A DNA stretch of 13,957 bases, from the NCBI GenBank assembly GCA_002171575.2, contig NHEI02000043.1:1-13957 (forward strand), read 5' to 3'. The translations under genes and the position numbers were made by a program. Positions 7,789 to 13,957 of the stretch are shown here, piece after piece (positions within the stretch are counted from its first letter, which is position 1; every line of letters begins with the position of its first letter). This DNA comes from Flavobacteriaceae bacterium TMED81 (GTDB lineage Bacteria; Bacteroidota; Bacteroidia; Flavobacteriales; Flavobacteriaceae). The notes under the pieces are model-generated. The model made no database searches. It worked only from the letters and a program-made list of their open reading frames with translations, and was not told where the DNA came from.

Positions 7789-7811
7789 AAAAAAGCGCCA
7801 GAGGCGCTTTT
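7788..7811 (-). terminator. Strong intrinsic terminator of the nusB-DUF1573-yajC operon
   Basis: AAAAGCGCC (minus strand 7803-7811) pairs perfectly with GGCGCTTTT (7791-7799) across a three-base loop, followed by more T to give a run of seven (7788-7794). It begins five bases after the yajC stop. The stem flanks are A on one side and T on the other, so it could also work for plus-strand transcripts, though no plus-strand gene feeds into it. Confidence 0.9.
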
Positions 7812-7816
7812 GGTTG

Positions 7817-8110
7817 TTATTTTTTGGAGGGCGGTGATAATTTTTGACTGAGTTCCATTGAAATGAAACCTCGTTCCATTTTCAATTTTCCAGCCATGGT
7901 TTCCACCACACAGGAATCGTTTTGGTCATTGACTTCTACGATTTTGCCGTGAACACCAAACTTGGTAATTACACGGTCTCCCTTTTTCATGCTGTTTTTG
8001 AATGTTTTCTCTTTTTTCGCTCTGCGTTGCTGAGGTAGAATCATAAAAAAGAATATGATTCCAAACATCATCAACAGAAATGGGAGCTGACCTGCAAATG
8101 CGCCTTCCAT
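7817..8110 (-). CDS. yajC: YajC, accessory subunit of the Sec translocon
   Basis: This 97-residue single-pass membrane protein matches YajC in length and plan. There is a short N-terminus, one membrane segment at about 9-25, then the typical junction LPQQRRAKK (25-33), and a cytoplasmic SH3-like part with GDRVITKFGVHGKI at 44-57. YajC associates with SecDF-YidC and the SecYEG channel; its exact job is unsettled and it is usually not essential. Here it follows the DUF1573 lipoprotein gene by 13 bases and is the last gene before a strong terminator. The secD/secF genes are not in this window. The C-terminal tail LSPPSKK is short and charged. Confidence 0.96.
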   Translation of the reverse strand: MEGAFAGQLPFLLMMFGIIFFFMILPQQRRAKKEKTFKNSMKKGDRVITKFGVHGKIVEVNDQNDSCVVETMAGKLKMERGFISMELSQKLSPPSKK

Positions 8111-8123
8111 AATTGTTATTCGT

Positions 8124-8618
8124 TTATTGTTGATTGGCCTGCGCTGCTTGGCGACGAGCCTCTCGTTGTTGTTCTTTTAAGGGGTCTGGAGTTACAAATG
8201 TTCTGATTTGAACAACCTCTCTACCCTTTTCAGTGTTGGTCGTGAACGTCACAGATCGGTTGTTTGCATTCGGCTTGTTGTTCGAATCAAACTTAACCGT
8301 CACCTCTGCACTCTCCCCAGGAGCAATGGGTTGGTCTTTTGGATAGTCAGGAACCGTACAACCACAACTTCCACGTGCATTGAGAATGATCAAATCGGAT
8401 GAGCCAGTATTTGTTAATGTAAACACCGTTTCTACAACCTCACCTTCGTTGATTGTTCCAAAGTCATGTGATAATTTGTCAAATGTCATTACAGGAGCAT
8501 CGGACGTCGAGGTCTCTGCTGCTGCCGTTGCACTCTCATTTGCTTTTGCTTTTTTTGACGGGTCAGTCGAGCAAGCACTTAGGAGTACTGCGAAAAATAA
8601 AATATGGATGTATTTCAT
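8124..8618 (-). CDS. DUF1573 domain lipoprotein
   Basis: This 164-residue exported protein begins with a lipoprotein signal; the lipobox LSAC places the lipidated cysteine at residue 16. A low-complexity linker rich in Ala, Ser and Thr (about 17-42) leads to a DUF1573 domain at about 44-140. That domain is an immunoglobulin-like beta fold, recognised by FDKLSHDFGTINEGE, FTLTNTGSSDL, the conserved SCGCT at 84-88 and PGESAEVTVKFDS. The final residues are a charged helix rich in Arg, Gln and Ala. DUF1573 proteins are common in Bacteroidota and structurally related to ASPM-SPD-2-Hydin domains; molecular function is not known to me. The gene lies between nusB (47 bases upstream) and yajC (13 bases downstream), a gene order I recall from other Flavobacteriia. 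Confidence 0.93.
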   Translation of the reverse strand: MKYIHILFFAVLLSACSTDPSKKAKANESATAAAETSTSDAPVMTFDKLSHDFGTINEGEVVETVFTLTNTGSSDLIILNARGSCGCTVPDYPKDQPIAPGESAEVTVKFDSNNKPNANNRSVTFTTNTEKGREVVQIRTFVTPDPLKEQQREARRQAAQANQQ

Positions 8619-8665
8619 GCGATAAATTTTGTTGTAAAGGTAAACATTTCGATTGATTCTCAGTA

Positions 8666-9592
8666 TTATTTATCCGCGGACTGATTGCGCTCCAGATCTT
8701 TCGAAATCACGTCTAAAATTCCATTGATAAACGTACTGCTTTTTGGGGTTGCATACTCTTTGGCAATTTCGAGGTATTCATTGATTGTAACCTTGGAAGG
8801 GATCGAGGGGAAATACAGAAATTCAGCGATGGCGAGTTTGAGTAAAATCATATCCAATACCGCAATCCGATCTTGCTCCCAATTGGGTGTGCGCCCTTTC
8901 AATTGAGCTGTTAGCTCCTCATCATGAACCGCGACAGATTTTAATAAGTCTATCGCAAATGCTTGGTCATCTTCATCTTTATGTATGGACGTCAATATCG
9001 AATCCTCTGGGTCGGTATCCTCGTGCATGTGGAAAAGGGTGTTTCGCACTATGGTATTGACCAATGGAAAATCGTCAACCCATGAGGGCTTGATTTCTTC
9101 GATCAATTCATGGAGTCGTTCATAAGGCGCAATTACATCGGTAAAAAGATCAATCAGAGCGGTCTTATCGGCAGCAAAACCGATTTCATTTTCTGAAAGA
9201 TAGGCAGCATAACGATCACTTGCAGCAATTTGATCCCATATCAAACGAACATACTCATCGTGCTGTTTCCAATAATTGATTTTAAACTTGGTGGTCTTTG
9301 ATTGCAGAATCTTGCTGTTAGACAATTTTGCAATGGCGTGATTGGAAAAGAATTTTGGATTGAGCTGATTAGAATCGGCTTTCAAATACTGCTTTTCAGC
9401 GAGTTTGTGAAGTGACCGACCACATGCTTGCACTTCAATAAACATATTGAGTAGCAACAAGTACAATTCAAAAAAACCTGTATTACTGAGCTGTAATTGT
9501 TGTTGAGCGACTTTTAGGTCAAAAGGATAACTTATGGTATTCGCGTAAAGCTGTTGCATTACTTTTACGCGCAAATGTCGTCTGGTCAGCAT
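8666..9592 (-). CDS. nusB: Transcription antitermination factor NusB, long Bacteroidota form
   Basis: NusB with NusE binds boxA RNA and supports antitermination of rRNA operons. This protein has 308 residues, about twice the 139 of E. coli NusB. The first helix is recognisable at the N-terminus (TRRHLRVKVMQQLYA, 3-17). The remaining NusB core is at about 205-298, including NWEQDRIAVLDMILLKLAIAE, then SKVTINEYLEIAKEYA and STFINGILDVI, which match the IKVAINEAVELAKKF and FVNGVLD blocks of other NusBs. Between them lies an insertion of roughly 170 mostly helical residues that I cannot assign to any known domain. The ATG at 9592 gives the conserved first helix. It is the first gene of an operon with the DUF1573 and yajC genes. 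The low similarity between the outer parts and E. coli is normal for this phylum. Confidence 0.93.
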   Translation of the reverse strand: MLTRRHLRVKVMQQLYANTISYPFDLKVAQQQLQLSNTGFFELYLLLLNMFIEVQACGRSLHKLAEKQYLKADSNQLNPKFFSNHAIAKLSNSKILQSKTTKFKINYWKQHDEYVRLIWDQIAASDRYAAYLSENEIGFAADKTALIDLFTDVIAPYERLHELIEEIKPSWVDDFPLVNTIVRNTLFHMHEDTDPEDSILTSIHKDEDDQAFAIDLLKSVAVHDEELTAQLKGRTPNWEQDRIAVLDMILLKLAIAEFLYFPSIPSKVTINEYLEIAKEYATPKSSTFINGILDVISKDLERNQSADK

Positions 9593-9616
9593 GTCAAAGA
9601 TTTCATAAATTCCCTA

Positions 9617-9624
9617 CAAAAATA
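9617..9624 (-). promoter_or_regulatory. Candidate -7 element for the nusB operon
   Basis: TATTTTTG is a perfect TANNTTTG match, placed so that transcription would start about 15-20 bases before the nusB ATG at 9592. No TTG is at the expected -33 distance; a TTT lies 17 bases upstream. Confidence 0.4.
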
Positions 9625-9674
9625 CACTTATTAACGGTTTGAAATCCACAAACGGCTAATTAAAACTTGCACAC

Positions 9675-9682
9675 TATCTTTG
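9675..9682 (+). promoter_or_regulatory. Candidate -7 element for the ABC exporter gene
   Basis: TATCTTTG is a perfect TANNTTTG match and would give a leader of about 13 bases before the TTG start at 9702. A good -33 TTG is not visible. Together with the nusB element it makes the 109-base gap a divergent promoter region. Confidence 0.4.
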
Positions 9683-9701
9683 AGGACAGAATATTAAACC
9701 A

Positions 9702-11441
9702 TTGCGCGCATTACAATACCTTAACAAATATCTTTACAAGTATCGAACGCGTCTTGTGCTCGGATTCGTTTTTACGATCACTGCCAAGGTATTTGCCGTT
9801 GTTGCGCCGAGTTTGGTTGGAGATTCAATCACTGTAGTCAATCGGTATCTGACCGAACCCACTGGAGACCTCACAGAAACCAAAAACATCTTGCTACAAA
9901 ACATTGCGTTGATCGTTGGAGCTGCCATACTTTCAGGGTTGTTTACCTTCACCATGCGGCAAACGATTATCAATGTGTCGCGTTTTATTGAGTTTGATCT
10001 CAAAAATGAAATCTATCAACATTATCAACGGTTGAGCTTAAACTTTTACAAAAACAATCGCACTGGAGATTTGATGAACAGAATTAGTGAAGATGTTTCC
10101 AAAGTGCGTATGTATTTTGGACCAGCATTGATGTACAGTATCAATACGGTATCGCTTTTTGTGATTGTCATCTCTTACATGATTAGCGTAGCTCCCATCT
10201 TGACTCTCTATGCTTTGGCACCCCTACCGCTACTGTCATTGGCCATCTATCAATTGAGCAGATCGATCCATAAACGCAGTACCATTGTTCAAGAATACCT
10301 CTCTAAACTCTCTGCTTTTGCGCAAGAAATGTTTAGCGGAATTGGCGTTATCAAAGCAAATGCCATAGAGCCAACTGCAAACCAAAATATGGGGACTTTG
10401 GCTTTGGGAAGTATGTCAAAAAATATGCACTTGGTTCAGGTACAAGCATGGTTTTTCCCATTGATGATTTTATTGATTGGGCTTTCCAATATCTTGGTCA
10501 TATTTATTGGCGGTAGGCAGTTCATCAACGGTCAAATTGAATTGGGTACGCTAGCAGAATTTATCATTTACATCAATATGCTGACATGGCCCGTGGCCAC
10601 CGTTGGCTGGGTAACTTCTATCGTGCAACAAGCGGAAGCTTCACAAAAACGAATCAATGAGTTTTTGGGACAAGAGCCAGAGATCGTCAATCCAAAAGGT
10701 GGCAAAGAGCTCCAATCCTACAGCATCGAATTTGAGAATGTCTCATTTTCTTATGACGATGCCAGAGAGGAAGCCGTTAAAGAAGTGAGCTTTCAACTTG
10801 AATCTGGAAAAACCTTAGCGATTTTGGGTCGGACAGGTTGTGGAAAAACAACGCTTTTACAACTCATTACAAGGATGTATGATGTGAGCTCAGGAGCCGT
10901 CAAAGTTGGTGGTACAGATGTTCGCGAACTCGATCTCAAGACATTGAGGGATCATATTGGAGCTGTACCACAAGAAGCCTTTTTATTTTCAGATACTTTG
11001 GAAAACAATATCCGTTTTGGGAAAGCCGAGACGACCAAAACCGAAGTTGAAAATGCTGCAAAACAAGCGGCAGTTCACAACAGCATCATGAATTTTTCTA
11101 AGGGCTATCAAACCGTTATTGGAGAACGAGGCGTATCCCTATCTGGAGGTCAAAAGCAACGGATGTCAATCGCAAGAGCTTTGATCAAGCAGCCCGAAAT
11201 TTTACTCTTTGACGATTCCTTTTCCGCTGTGGATACCCAAACCGAGGAGACCATATTGAGCAATCTAAAATCGATGTCTTTTCAATCGACAACAATCGTG
11301 GTTTGTCATCGGGTATCTTCAGCCAAAAATGCAGATTATATACTGGTGATGGACGAGGGTCGCATTGTCCAATATGGCACGCATGAGGCCTTGGTCAACG
11401 CACCAGGCCATTATGCAGAGCTGTGTAAAAAGCAACTGTAA
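9702..11441 (+). CDS. ABC transporter, fused permease and ATPase (MsbA/MdlA-like exporter)
   Basis: This 579-residue half-transporter would work as a dimer in the inner membrane. The six-helix exporter domain covers about 1-315, with coupling-region features such as NFYKNNRTGDLMNRISEDV (114-132). The ATPase domain follows: Walker A GRTGCGKTT at 376-384 (Lys382), Q-loop Gln424, signature LSGGQKQR at 480-487, Walker B ILLFDD at 500-505, D-loop SAVD and switch His536. The residue after the Walker B aspartate is Asp505 instead of the usual catalytic Glu, as in some MdlA-type proteins. The start is a TTG at 9702: an in-frame TGA lies at 9681-9683, the next Met is residue 85, and RALQYLNKY fits the family's N-terminus. 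Substrate is unknown; lipids or drugs are usual for the family. The DUF3276 gene follows after 62 bases. Confidence 0.95.
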   Translation: MRALQYLNKYLYKYRTRLVLGFVFTITAKVFAVVAPSLVGDSITVVNRYLTEPTGDLTETKNILLQNIALIVGAAILSGLFTFTMRQTIINVSRFIEFDLKNEIYQHYQRLSLNFYKNNRTGDLMNRISEDVSKVRMYFGPALMYSINTVSLFVIVISYMISVAPILTLYALAPLPLLSLAIYQLSRSIHKRSTIVQEYLSKLSAFAQEMFSGIGVIKANAIEPTANQNMGTLALGSMSKNMHLVQVQAWFFPLMILLIGLSNILVIFIGGRQFINGQIELGTLAEFIIYINMLTWPVATVGWVTSIVQQAEASQKRINEFLGQEPEIVNPKGGKELQSYSIEFENVSFSYDDAREEAVKEVSFQLESGKTLAILGRTGCGKTTLLQLITRMYDVSSGAVKVGGTDVRELDLKTLRDHIGAVPQEAFLFSDTLENNIRFGKAETTKTEVENAAKQAAVHNSIMNFSKGYQTVIGERGVSLSGGQKQRMSIARALIKQPEILLFDDSFSAVDTQTEETILSNLKSMSFQSTTIVVCHRVSSAKNADYILVMDEGRIVQYGTHEALVNAPGHYAELCKKQL

Positions 11442-11446
11442 GTGGT

Positions 11447-11476
11447 TTGCGGTTTCGTTTAAAAATCTTAATTTTA
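11447..11476 (+). promoter_or_regulatory. Candidate promoter for the DUF3276 gene
   Basis: TTG (11447-11449), 19 bases, then TAATTTTA (11469-11476), one base off TANNTTTG. Spacing is right for a Bacteroidota housekeeping promoter and the leader to the ATG at 11504 would be about 20 bases. The preceding ABC gene may also read through. Confidence 0.35.
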
Positions 11477-11503
11477 AACAATATTAACCCGAATCAAAAT
11501 CCA

Positions 11504-11833
11504 ATGAGCGAAGACAAAACACATCGTAGCCCAGTGATGTCCCACAGATTTAGAAGCCGTCACAAAACGTATTTTTTTGATGTTTATGAAAATAAGCATG
11601 GGAATCATTATCTCAAATTAACACAAAGTATTCGAGATATAAATTCTCCTCCTGACAATCCACAATATTTTCGTGAAACCCTTCATATTTACGAAGACTC
11701 TAAATATGAATTTTATCAATACTTTGAAAATGTGATTCAGCTCATCGAAGAAAAAAACAAGTCAAATCCATCTACAAAAATGGAAAGTATGGATGAAAAC
11801 TCAACTTCAAAAAAGGAGGATGAGCAGGAATGA
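11504..11833 (+). CDS. DUF3276 (PUR-like) nucleic-acid-binding protein
   Basis: This is a 109-residue protein starting at the ATG at 11504. A longer reading from a TTG at 11447 would add 19 residues with no family resemblance, and that TTG coincides with a promoter-like sequence, so I rejected it. Residues 19-83 match the PUR-alpha-like DUF3276 family of Bacteroidota: RHKTYFFDVYENKHGNHYLK, then KLTQS, a loop rich in Pro and Asn, and RETLHIYEDSKYEFYQYFEN. Members form Whirly-like folds that bind single-stranded DNA or RNA; the cellular role is not established. Residues 84-109 are a hydrophilic tail rich in Ser, Lys and Glu, probably disordered. It follows the ABC exporter, a gene order I recall from related genomes, and precedes the thioredoxin-fold gene by 23 bases. 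Composition is more AT-rich than its neighbours, notably in the tail. Confidence 0.85.
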   Translation: MSEDKTHRSPVMSHRFRSRHKTYFFDVYENKHGNHYLKLTQSIRDINSPPDNPQYFRETLHIYEDSKYEFYQYFENVIQLIEEKNKSNPSTKMESMDENSTSKKEDEQE

Positions 11834-11839
11834 TATTTG

Positions 11840-11847
11840 TATGTTTG
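11840..11847 (+). promoter_or_regulatory. Candidate -7 element for the thioredoxin-fold gene
   Basis: TATGTTTG is a perfect TANNTTTG match, nine bases before the ATG at 11857. No TTG lies 17-19 bases upstream, and the leader would be very short, so co-transcription from the DUF3276 gene is just as likely. Confidence 0.3.
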
Positions 11848-11856
11848 TAAAAAAAC

Positions 11857-12414
11857 ATGGCACGTACACCATCTAATATGTTGCCCTTGGGCACACAAGC
11901 ACCTGCATTTTCACTTCCAGACACGGTAATTGGAGAAACCCGATCTCTCGACCAAATCCATGGAAAAGAGGGAACTGTAGTGATGTTTATCTGCAATCAC
12001 TGTCCATTTGTCAAACATGTCTTTATGGGGATAGTTGATTTGGCAAATGATTATATGGATAAAGGCGTTTCTTTTGTAGCGATTTCGAGCAATGATGTTG
12101 AAAACTATCCAGACGACGCTCCCGATTTGATGACCAAAGTAGCTACCGAACAAAAGTTTCCTTTTCCCTATCTCTATGATGAAACCCAAGAAGTTGCACG
12201 CGCATACGATGCTGCTTGTACTCCTGATTTTTATATTTTTGATAAGAATAAGGCTTTGGTTTACCGCGGACAGTTGGACGACTCTAGACCAGAAAATGGA
12301 ATTCCCGTTACAGGAAATGATATGCGATCCGCATTAGAGGCCATGTGCAATGGAAAAGAGATTTCAGAGACGCAAAAGCCGAGTATCGGTTGTAATATCA
12401 AGTGGAAAAGCTAG
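11857..12414 (+). CDS. Thioredoxin-fold (AhpC/TSA-like redoxin) protein
   Basis: This 185-residue protein has the redoxin layout. LPLGTQAPAFSLPD (9-22) is the typical opening of the AhpC/TSA and TlpA-type domains. A CxxC motif Cys46-Asn-His-Cys49 follows in FICNHCPFVKH. The block ACTPDFYIFD (120-129) carries the cis-Pro123 position preceded by Cys121. The C-terminal SIGCNIKW holds Cys179. There is no signal peptide, so a cytoplasmic thiol-disulfide or peroxide-related role is expected. The CNHCPFV subgroup is widespread and usually annotated only as thioredoxin family protein. The reading frame starts at an ATG 23 bases after the DUF3276 stop. Its end, AGC TAG, lies in an eight-base palindrome shared with the convergent cyclophilin-FKBP gene. 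Extra cysteines 121, 164 and 179 make a further resolving disulfide possible, which is inference. Confidence 0.92.
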   Translation: MARTPSNMLPLGTQAPAFSLPDTVIGETRSLDQIHGKEGTVVMFICNHCPFVKHVFMGIVDLANDYMDKGVSFVAISSNDVENYPDDAPDLMTKVATEQKFPFPYLYDETQEVARAYDAACTPDFYIFDKNKALVYRGQLDDSRPENGIPVTGNDMRSALEAMCNGKEISETQKPSIGCNIKWKS

Positions 12415-13343
12415 CTCACTGCCATAAGCTCCACATCAAAAATCAATGCAGCATCTGGCGGAATCACACCTCCAGCTCCTCTGGATCCATATGCCAAGTC
12501 GGAAGGAATGACAAAACGCGCTTTGTCTCCTACTTTTAGTAAGGACACCCCTTCGTCCCACCCTGGGATCACCTGACCTTGTCCCAAGACAAAGTCGATG
12601 GGTTGTTGACGTTTGTATGAAGAGTCAAATACTGTTCCATCAAGGAGCTGCCCCTTATAGTGAACTGAAACCGTTTGGCCAGCGGCCGCTTGTTGCCCTG
12701 TACCTTCTTGTATGATTTGATAGCGCAAGCCGCTATCGGTTTGTTGAAAGCCCGCACTCACCTTATCGAGCTCTTCCGCTTGCTTGGCTTTTTGAGCTTC
12801 TATCCGTTCCTGTGCCTTTTGATTAAATGAATTAAAGGCAGCAACAGCATCCCAGTCTTGAGCGTCTTTACCAATGCGTTGGATCTCGATTTTATCAATT
12901 GTATCGCCCTGAGCAATGGAGTCTACAATTTCTTGTTCTTCAACAACACAGCCAAAGACCGTGTGTTTTCCATCTAGCCAAGGGGTAGGAACATGGGTTA
13001 TAAAGAATTGGCTTCCGTTTGTTCCGGGACCAGCATTTGCCATCGATAAAATACCAGCTTTGTCATGACGTAAACTGGGGTCGATTTCGTCGTCAAATTG
13101 GTAGCCAGGACCGCCAACACCACTTCCTTGCGGACAACCCCCTTGAACCATAAAATCTGGAATCACACGATGAAAATTCAAGCCATCGTAATAAGGTGTA
13201 CCCGTTTGCTTCACTTCGTTGGCTAAACTTCCTTCTGCCAACCCGACAAAATTACCTACGGTAGCTGGTGTTTTTTCGTAATGAAGTTGAAGAGTGAGCG
13301 TTCCTTTTTGGGTGTGGATTGCAGCGTAAATACCGTCTTTCAT
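12411..13343 (-). CDS. Dual-family immunophilin: cyclophilin-FKBP fusion peptidyl-prolyl isomerase
   Basis: This 310-residue protein has two unrelated prolyl isomerase domains in one chain. The cyclophilin domain (about 5-158) shows FHRVIPDFMVQGG at 57-69 with catalytic Arg59, GTNGSQFFIT at 107-116 and PWLDGKHTVFG at 121-131, including the Trp122 linked to cyclosporin binding. A charged helical linker (about 165-198, rich in Ala, Gln, Glu, Lys) leads to the FKBP domain (about 200-310). That domain has VSVHYKGQLLDGTVFDSS (225-242; Tyr229, Asp240), QVIPGWDEGV and an AYGSRGAGGVIPPDAALIFD block near the C-terminus. There is no signal peptide, so it should act in the cytoplasm on folding of nascent or misfolded proteins. 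Such cyclophilin-FKBP fusions are known from flavobacteria and a few protists. The ATG at 13343 opens the cyclophilin domain. It lies 41 bases after the recQ stop. Confidence 0.96.
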   Translation of the reverse strand: MKDGIYAAIHTQKGTLTLQLHYEKTPATVGNFVGLAEGSLANEVKQTGTPYYDGLNFHRVIPDFMVQGGCPQGSGVGGPGYQFDDEIDPSLRHDKAGILSMANAGPGTNGSQFFITHVPTPWLDGKHTVFGCVVEEQEIVDSIAQGDTIDKIEIQRIGKDAQDWDAVAAFNSFNQKAQERIEAQKAKQAEELDKVSAGFQQTDSGLRYQIIQEGTGQQAAAGQTVSVHYKGQLLDGTVFDSSYKRQQPIDFVLGQGQVIPGWDEGVSLLKVGDKARFVIPSDLAYGSRGAGGVIPPDAALIFDVELMAVS

Positions 13344-13360
13344 GTCAATTTGTTAGGCGG

Positions 13361-13368
13361 CAAATATA
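13361..13368 (-). promoter_or_regulatory. Candidate -7 element for the cyclophilin-FKBP gene
   Basis: TATATTTG is a perfect TANNTTTG match in the 41-base gap after recQ, 17 bases before the ATG at 13343. A TTG sits 24 bases upstream, too far for a standard -33, and no other is suitable. The gene may have its own promoter despite being on the same strand as recQ. Confidence 0.4.
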
Positions 13369-13384
13369 GCGAAAAGAAAAGTGC

Positions 13385-13957
13385 TTAATTGGCAACTTCA
13401 CTAATAAATTTGATGCGAAAAATTCGCAGGTCATCTTCTTCAAATTCTCCATCAAACTCATCAAAAGCTTCTTGAATATCATCGTTTTCAGCTTCCATAA
13501 AATACTCCTTCAACTCTTCCTGTTGATCCTCGTCAAACAAAGCATCCACTTCATAGCCAATGTCCAGTTTTGTCCCCGAAAAAACAATTGTTTCGAGTTC
13601 ATTGATAAAGGTGGTTCTGTCCATTCCCTTGGCGTCGGCAATATCTTCGAGAGGCAGTTTCCGATCGATATTTTGAATGATATACAACTTGAGTGTTGAA
13701 TTGGCACCCGTGCTTTTGATGATGATATCTTGCGGACGGACGACGTCATTGTCTTCGCAATATTTTTCGATGAGTTTCACAAAAGAGCTTCCAAATTTCA
13801 TTGCTTTCCCCTCACCTACCCCGTGAATGTTTTTGAGTTCTTCAATGCTGATTGGGTACTTTAAAAGCATGTCTTCAATGGAGGATTCCTGAAAAACAGC
13901 GTATGGGGGGACACCAGATAGTTCTGCCACCCTTTTTCGCTCTTTCATCAAAAGTCC
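13385..13957 (-). CDS. recQ: ATP-dependent DNA helicase RecQ, C-terminal part (partial, 5' end off window)
   Basis: The open frame enters from the right edge and gives 190 residues to a TAA at 13385-13387. It cannot be started reliably in the window; the internal ATG near 13948 is within a domain. Visible residues 1-70 form an HRDC domain (KERKRVAELSGVPPYAVFQE, then ELKNIHGVGEGKAMKFG), which in RecQ helps bind branched or single-stranded DNA. Residues about 85-140 resemble the helix-turn-helix extension seen after HRDC in Bacteroidota RecQ proteins (LPLEDIADAKGMDRTTFINE). Residues 142-176 are strongly acidic before a basic-hydrophobic end (RIFRIKFISEVAN). The helicase core and RQC zinc region would lie off the window. 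HRDC domains also occur in RNase D, but the HTH extension and acidic tail fit RecQ better. Confidence 0.85.
   Translation of the reverse strand, partial: GLLMKERKRVAELSGVPPYAVFQESSIEDMLLKYPISIEELKNIHGVGEGKAMKFGSSFVKLIEKYCEDNDVVRPQDIIIKSTGANSTLKLYIIQNIDRKLPLEDIADAKGMDRTTFINELETIVFSGTKLDIGYEVDALFDEDQQEELKEYFMEAENDDIQEAFDEFDGEFEEDDLRIFRIKFISEVAN

Noticed and set aside
7788..7811. Hairpin as a plus-strand terminator or repeat element
   Set aside because: The T-run is longer on the minus strand and no plus-strand gene leads into it; a single copy in the window argues against a repeat family.
11447..11503. Upstream TTG extension of the DUF3276 gene by 19 residues
   Set aside because: The added residues are not family-like, the TTG overlaps a promoter-like -33 element, and an ATG at 11504 fits the family start.
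1..13957. CRISPR array, tRNA, insertion sequence, phage or defence cassette
   Set aside because: No regularly spaced repeats, cloverleaf, transposase, integrase or recognisable defence gene was seen on reading both strands; all sizeable genes are housekeeping types.

Overview
The window looks like an ordinary chromosomal stretch from a member of the Bacteroidota, most likely a Flavobacteriia-type bacterium. The evidence is a set of families typical of that phylum: a DUF4294 protein, a PUR-like DUF3276 protein, a long NusB of about 300 residues, a cyclophilin-FKBP fusion, and acetyl-CoA synthetase with the SGHNLGTAPIE variant. Clear Shine-Dalgarno sites are absent, and TANNTTTG-type -7 elements lie just upstream of several starts. 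I see no tRNA, rRNA, CRISPR array, insertion sequence, phage gene or defence cassette.

Layout. At the left edge, a secreted DUF4294 protein (minus, cut by the window edge) diverges from an M42 metallo-aminopeptidase (plus). The M42 gene converges on acetyl-CoA synthetase with a 20-base overlap at the stops. Acs is the last gene of a minus-strand run: a lipoprotein M3 oligopeptidase, a LysE-type exporter that follows it in the same frame after one stop codon, then acs. Upstream of that run is a roughly 350-base gap holding a hairpin terminator and a frameshifted small membrane protein gene, and before it pyrD. A strong hairpin terminator separates pyrD from a nusB - DUF1573 lipoprotein - yajC operon, also on the minus strand.

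From a divergent promoter region at about 9.6 kb, an ABC exporter (TTG start), a DUF3276 protein and a thioredoxin-fold protein run on the plus strand. The last of these meets a convergent cyclophilin-FKBP fusion; their stop codons share one CTAG. The right edge holds the C-terminal part of a RecQ-type helicase, cut by the window.

Functionally this is a housekeeping mix: acetate activation, peptide breakdown (two unrelated metallopeptidases), pyrimidine synthesis, transcription antitermination, Sec accessory function, lipid or drug export, redox, protein folding and DNA repair. I found no convincing new multi-gene system. The points worth a second look are small-scale: the frameshifted YeaQ-like gene, the single-stop M3/LysE junction, the terminator abutting pyrD, the large insertion in NusB, the fused immunophilin and the overlapping convergent ends.
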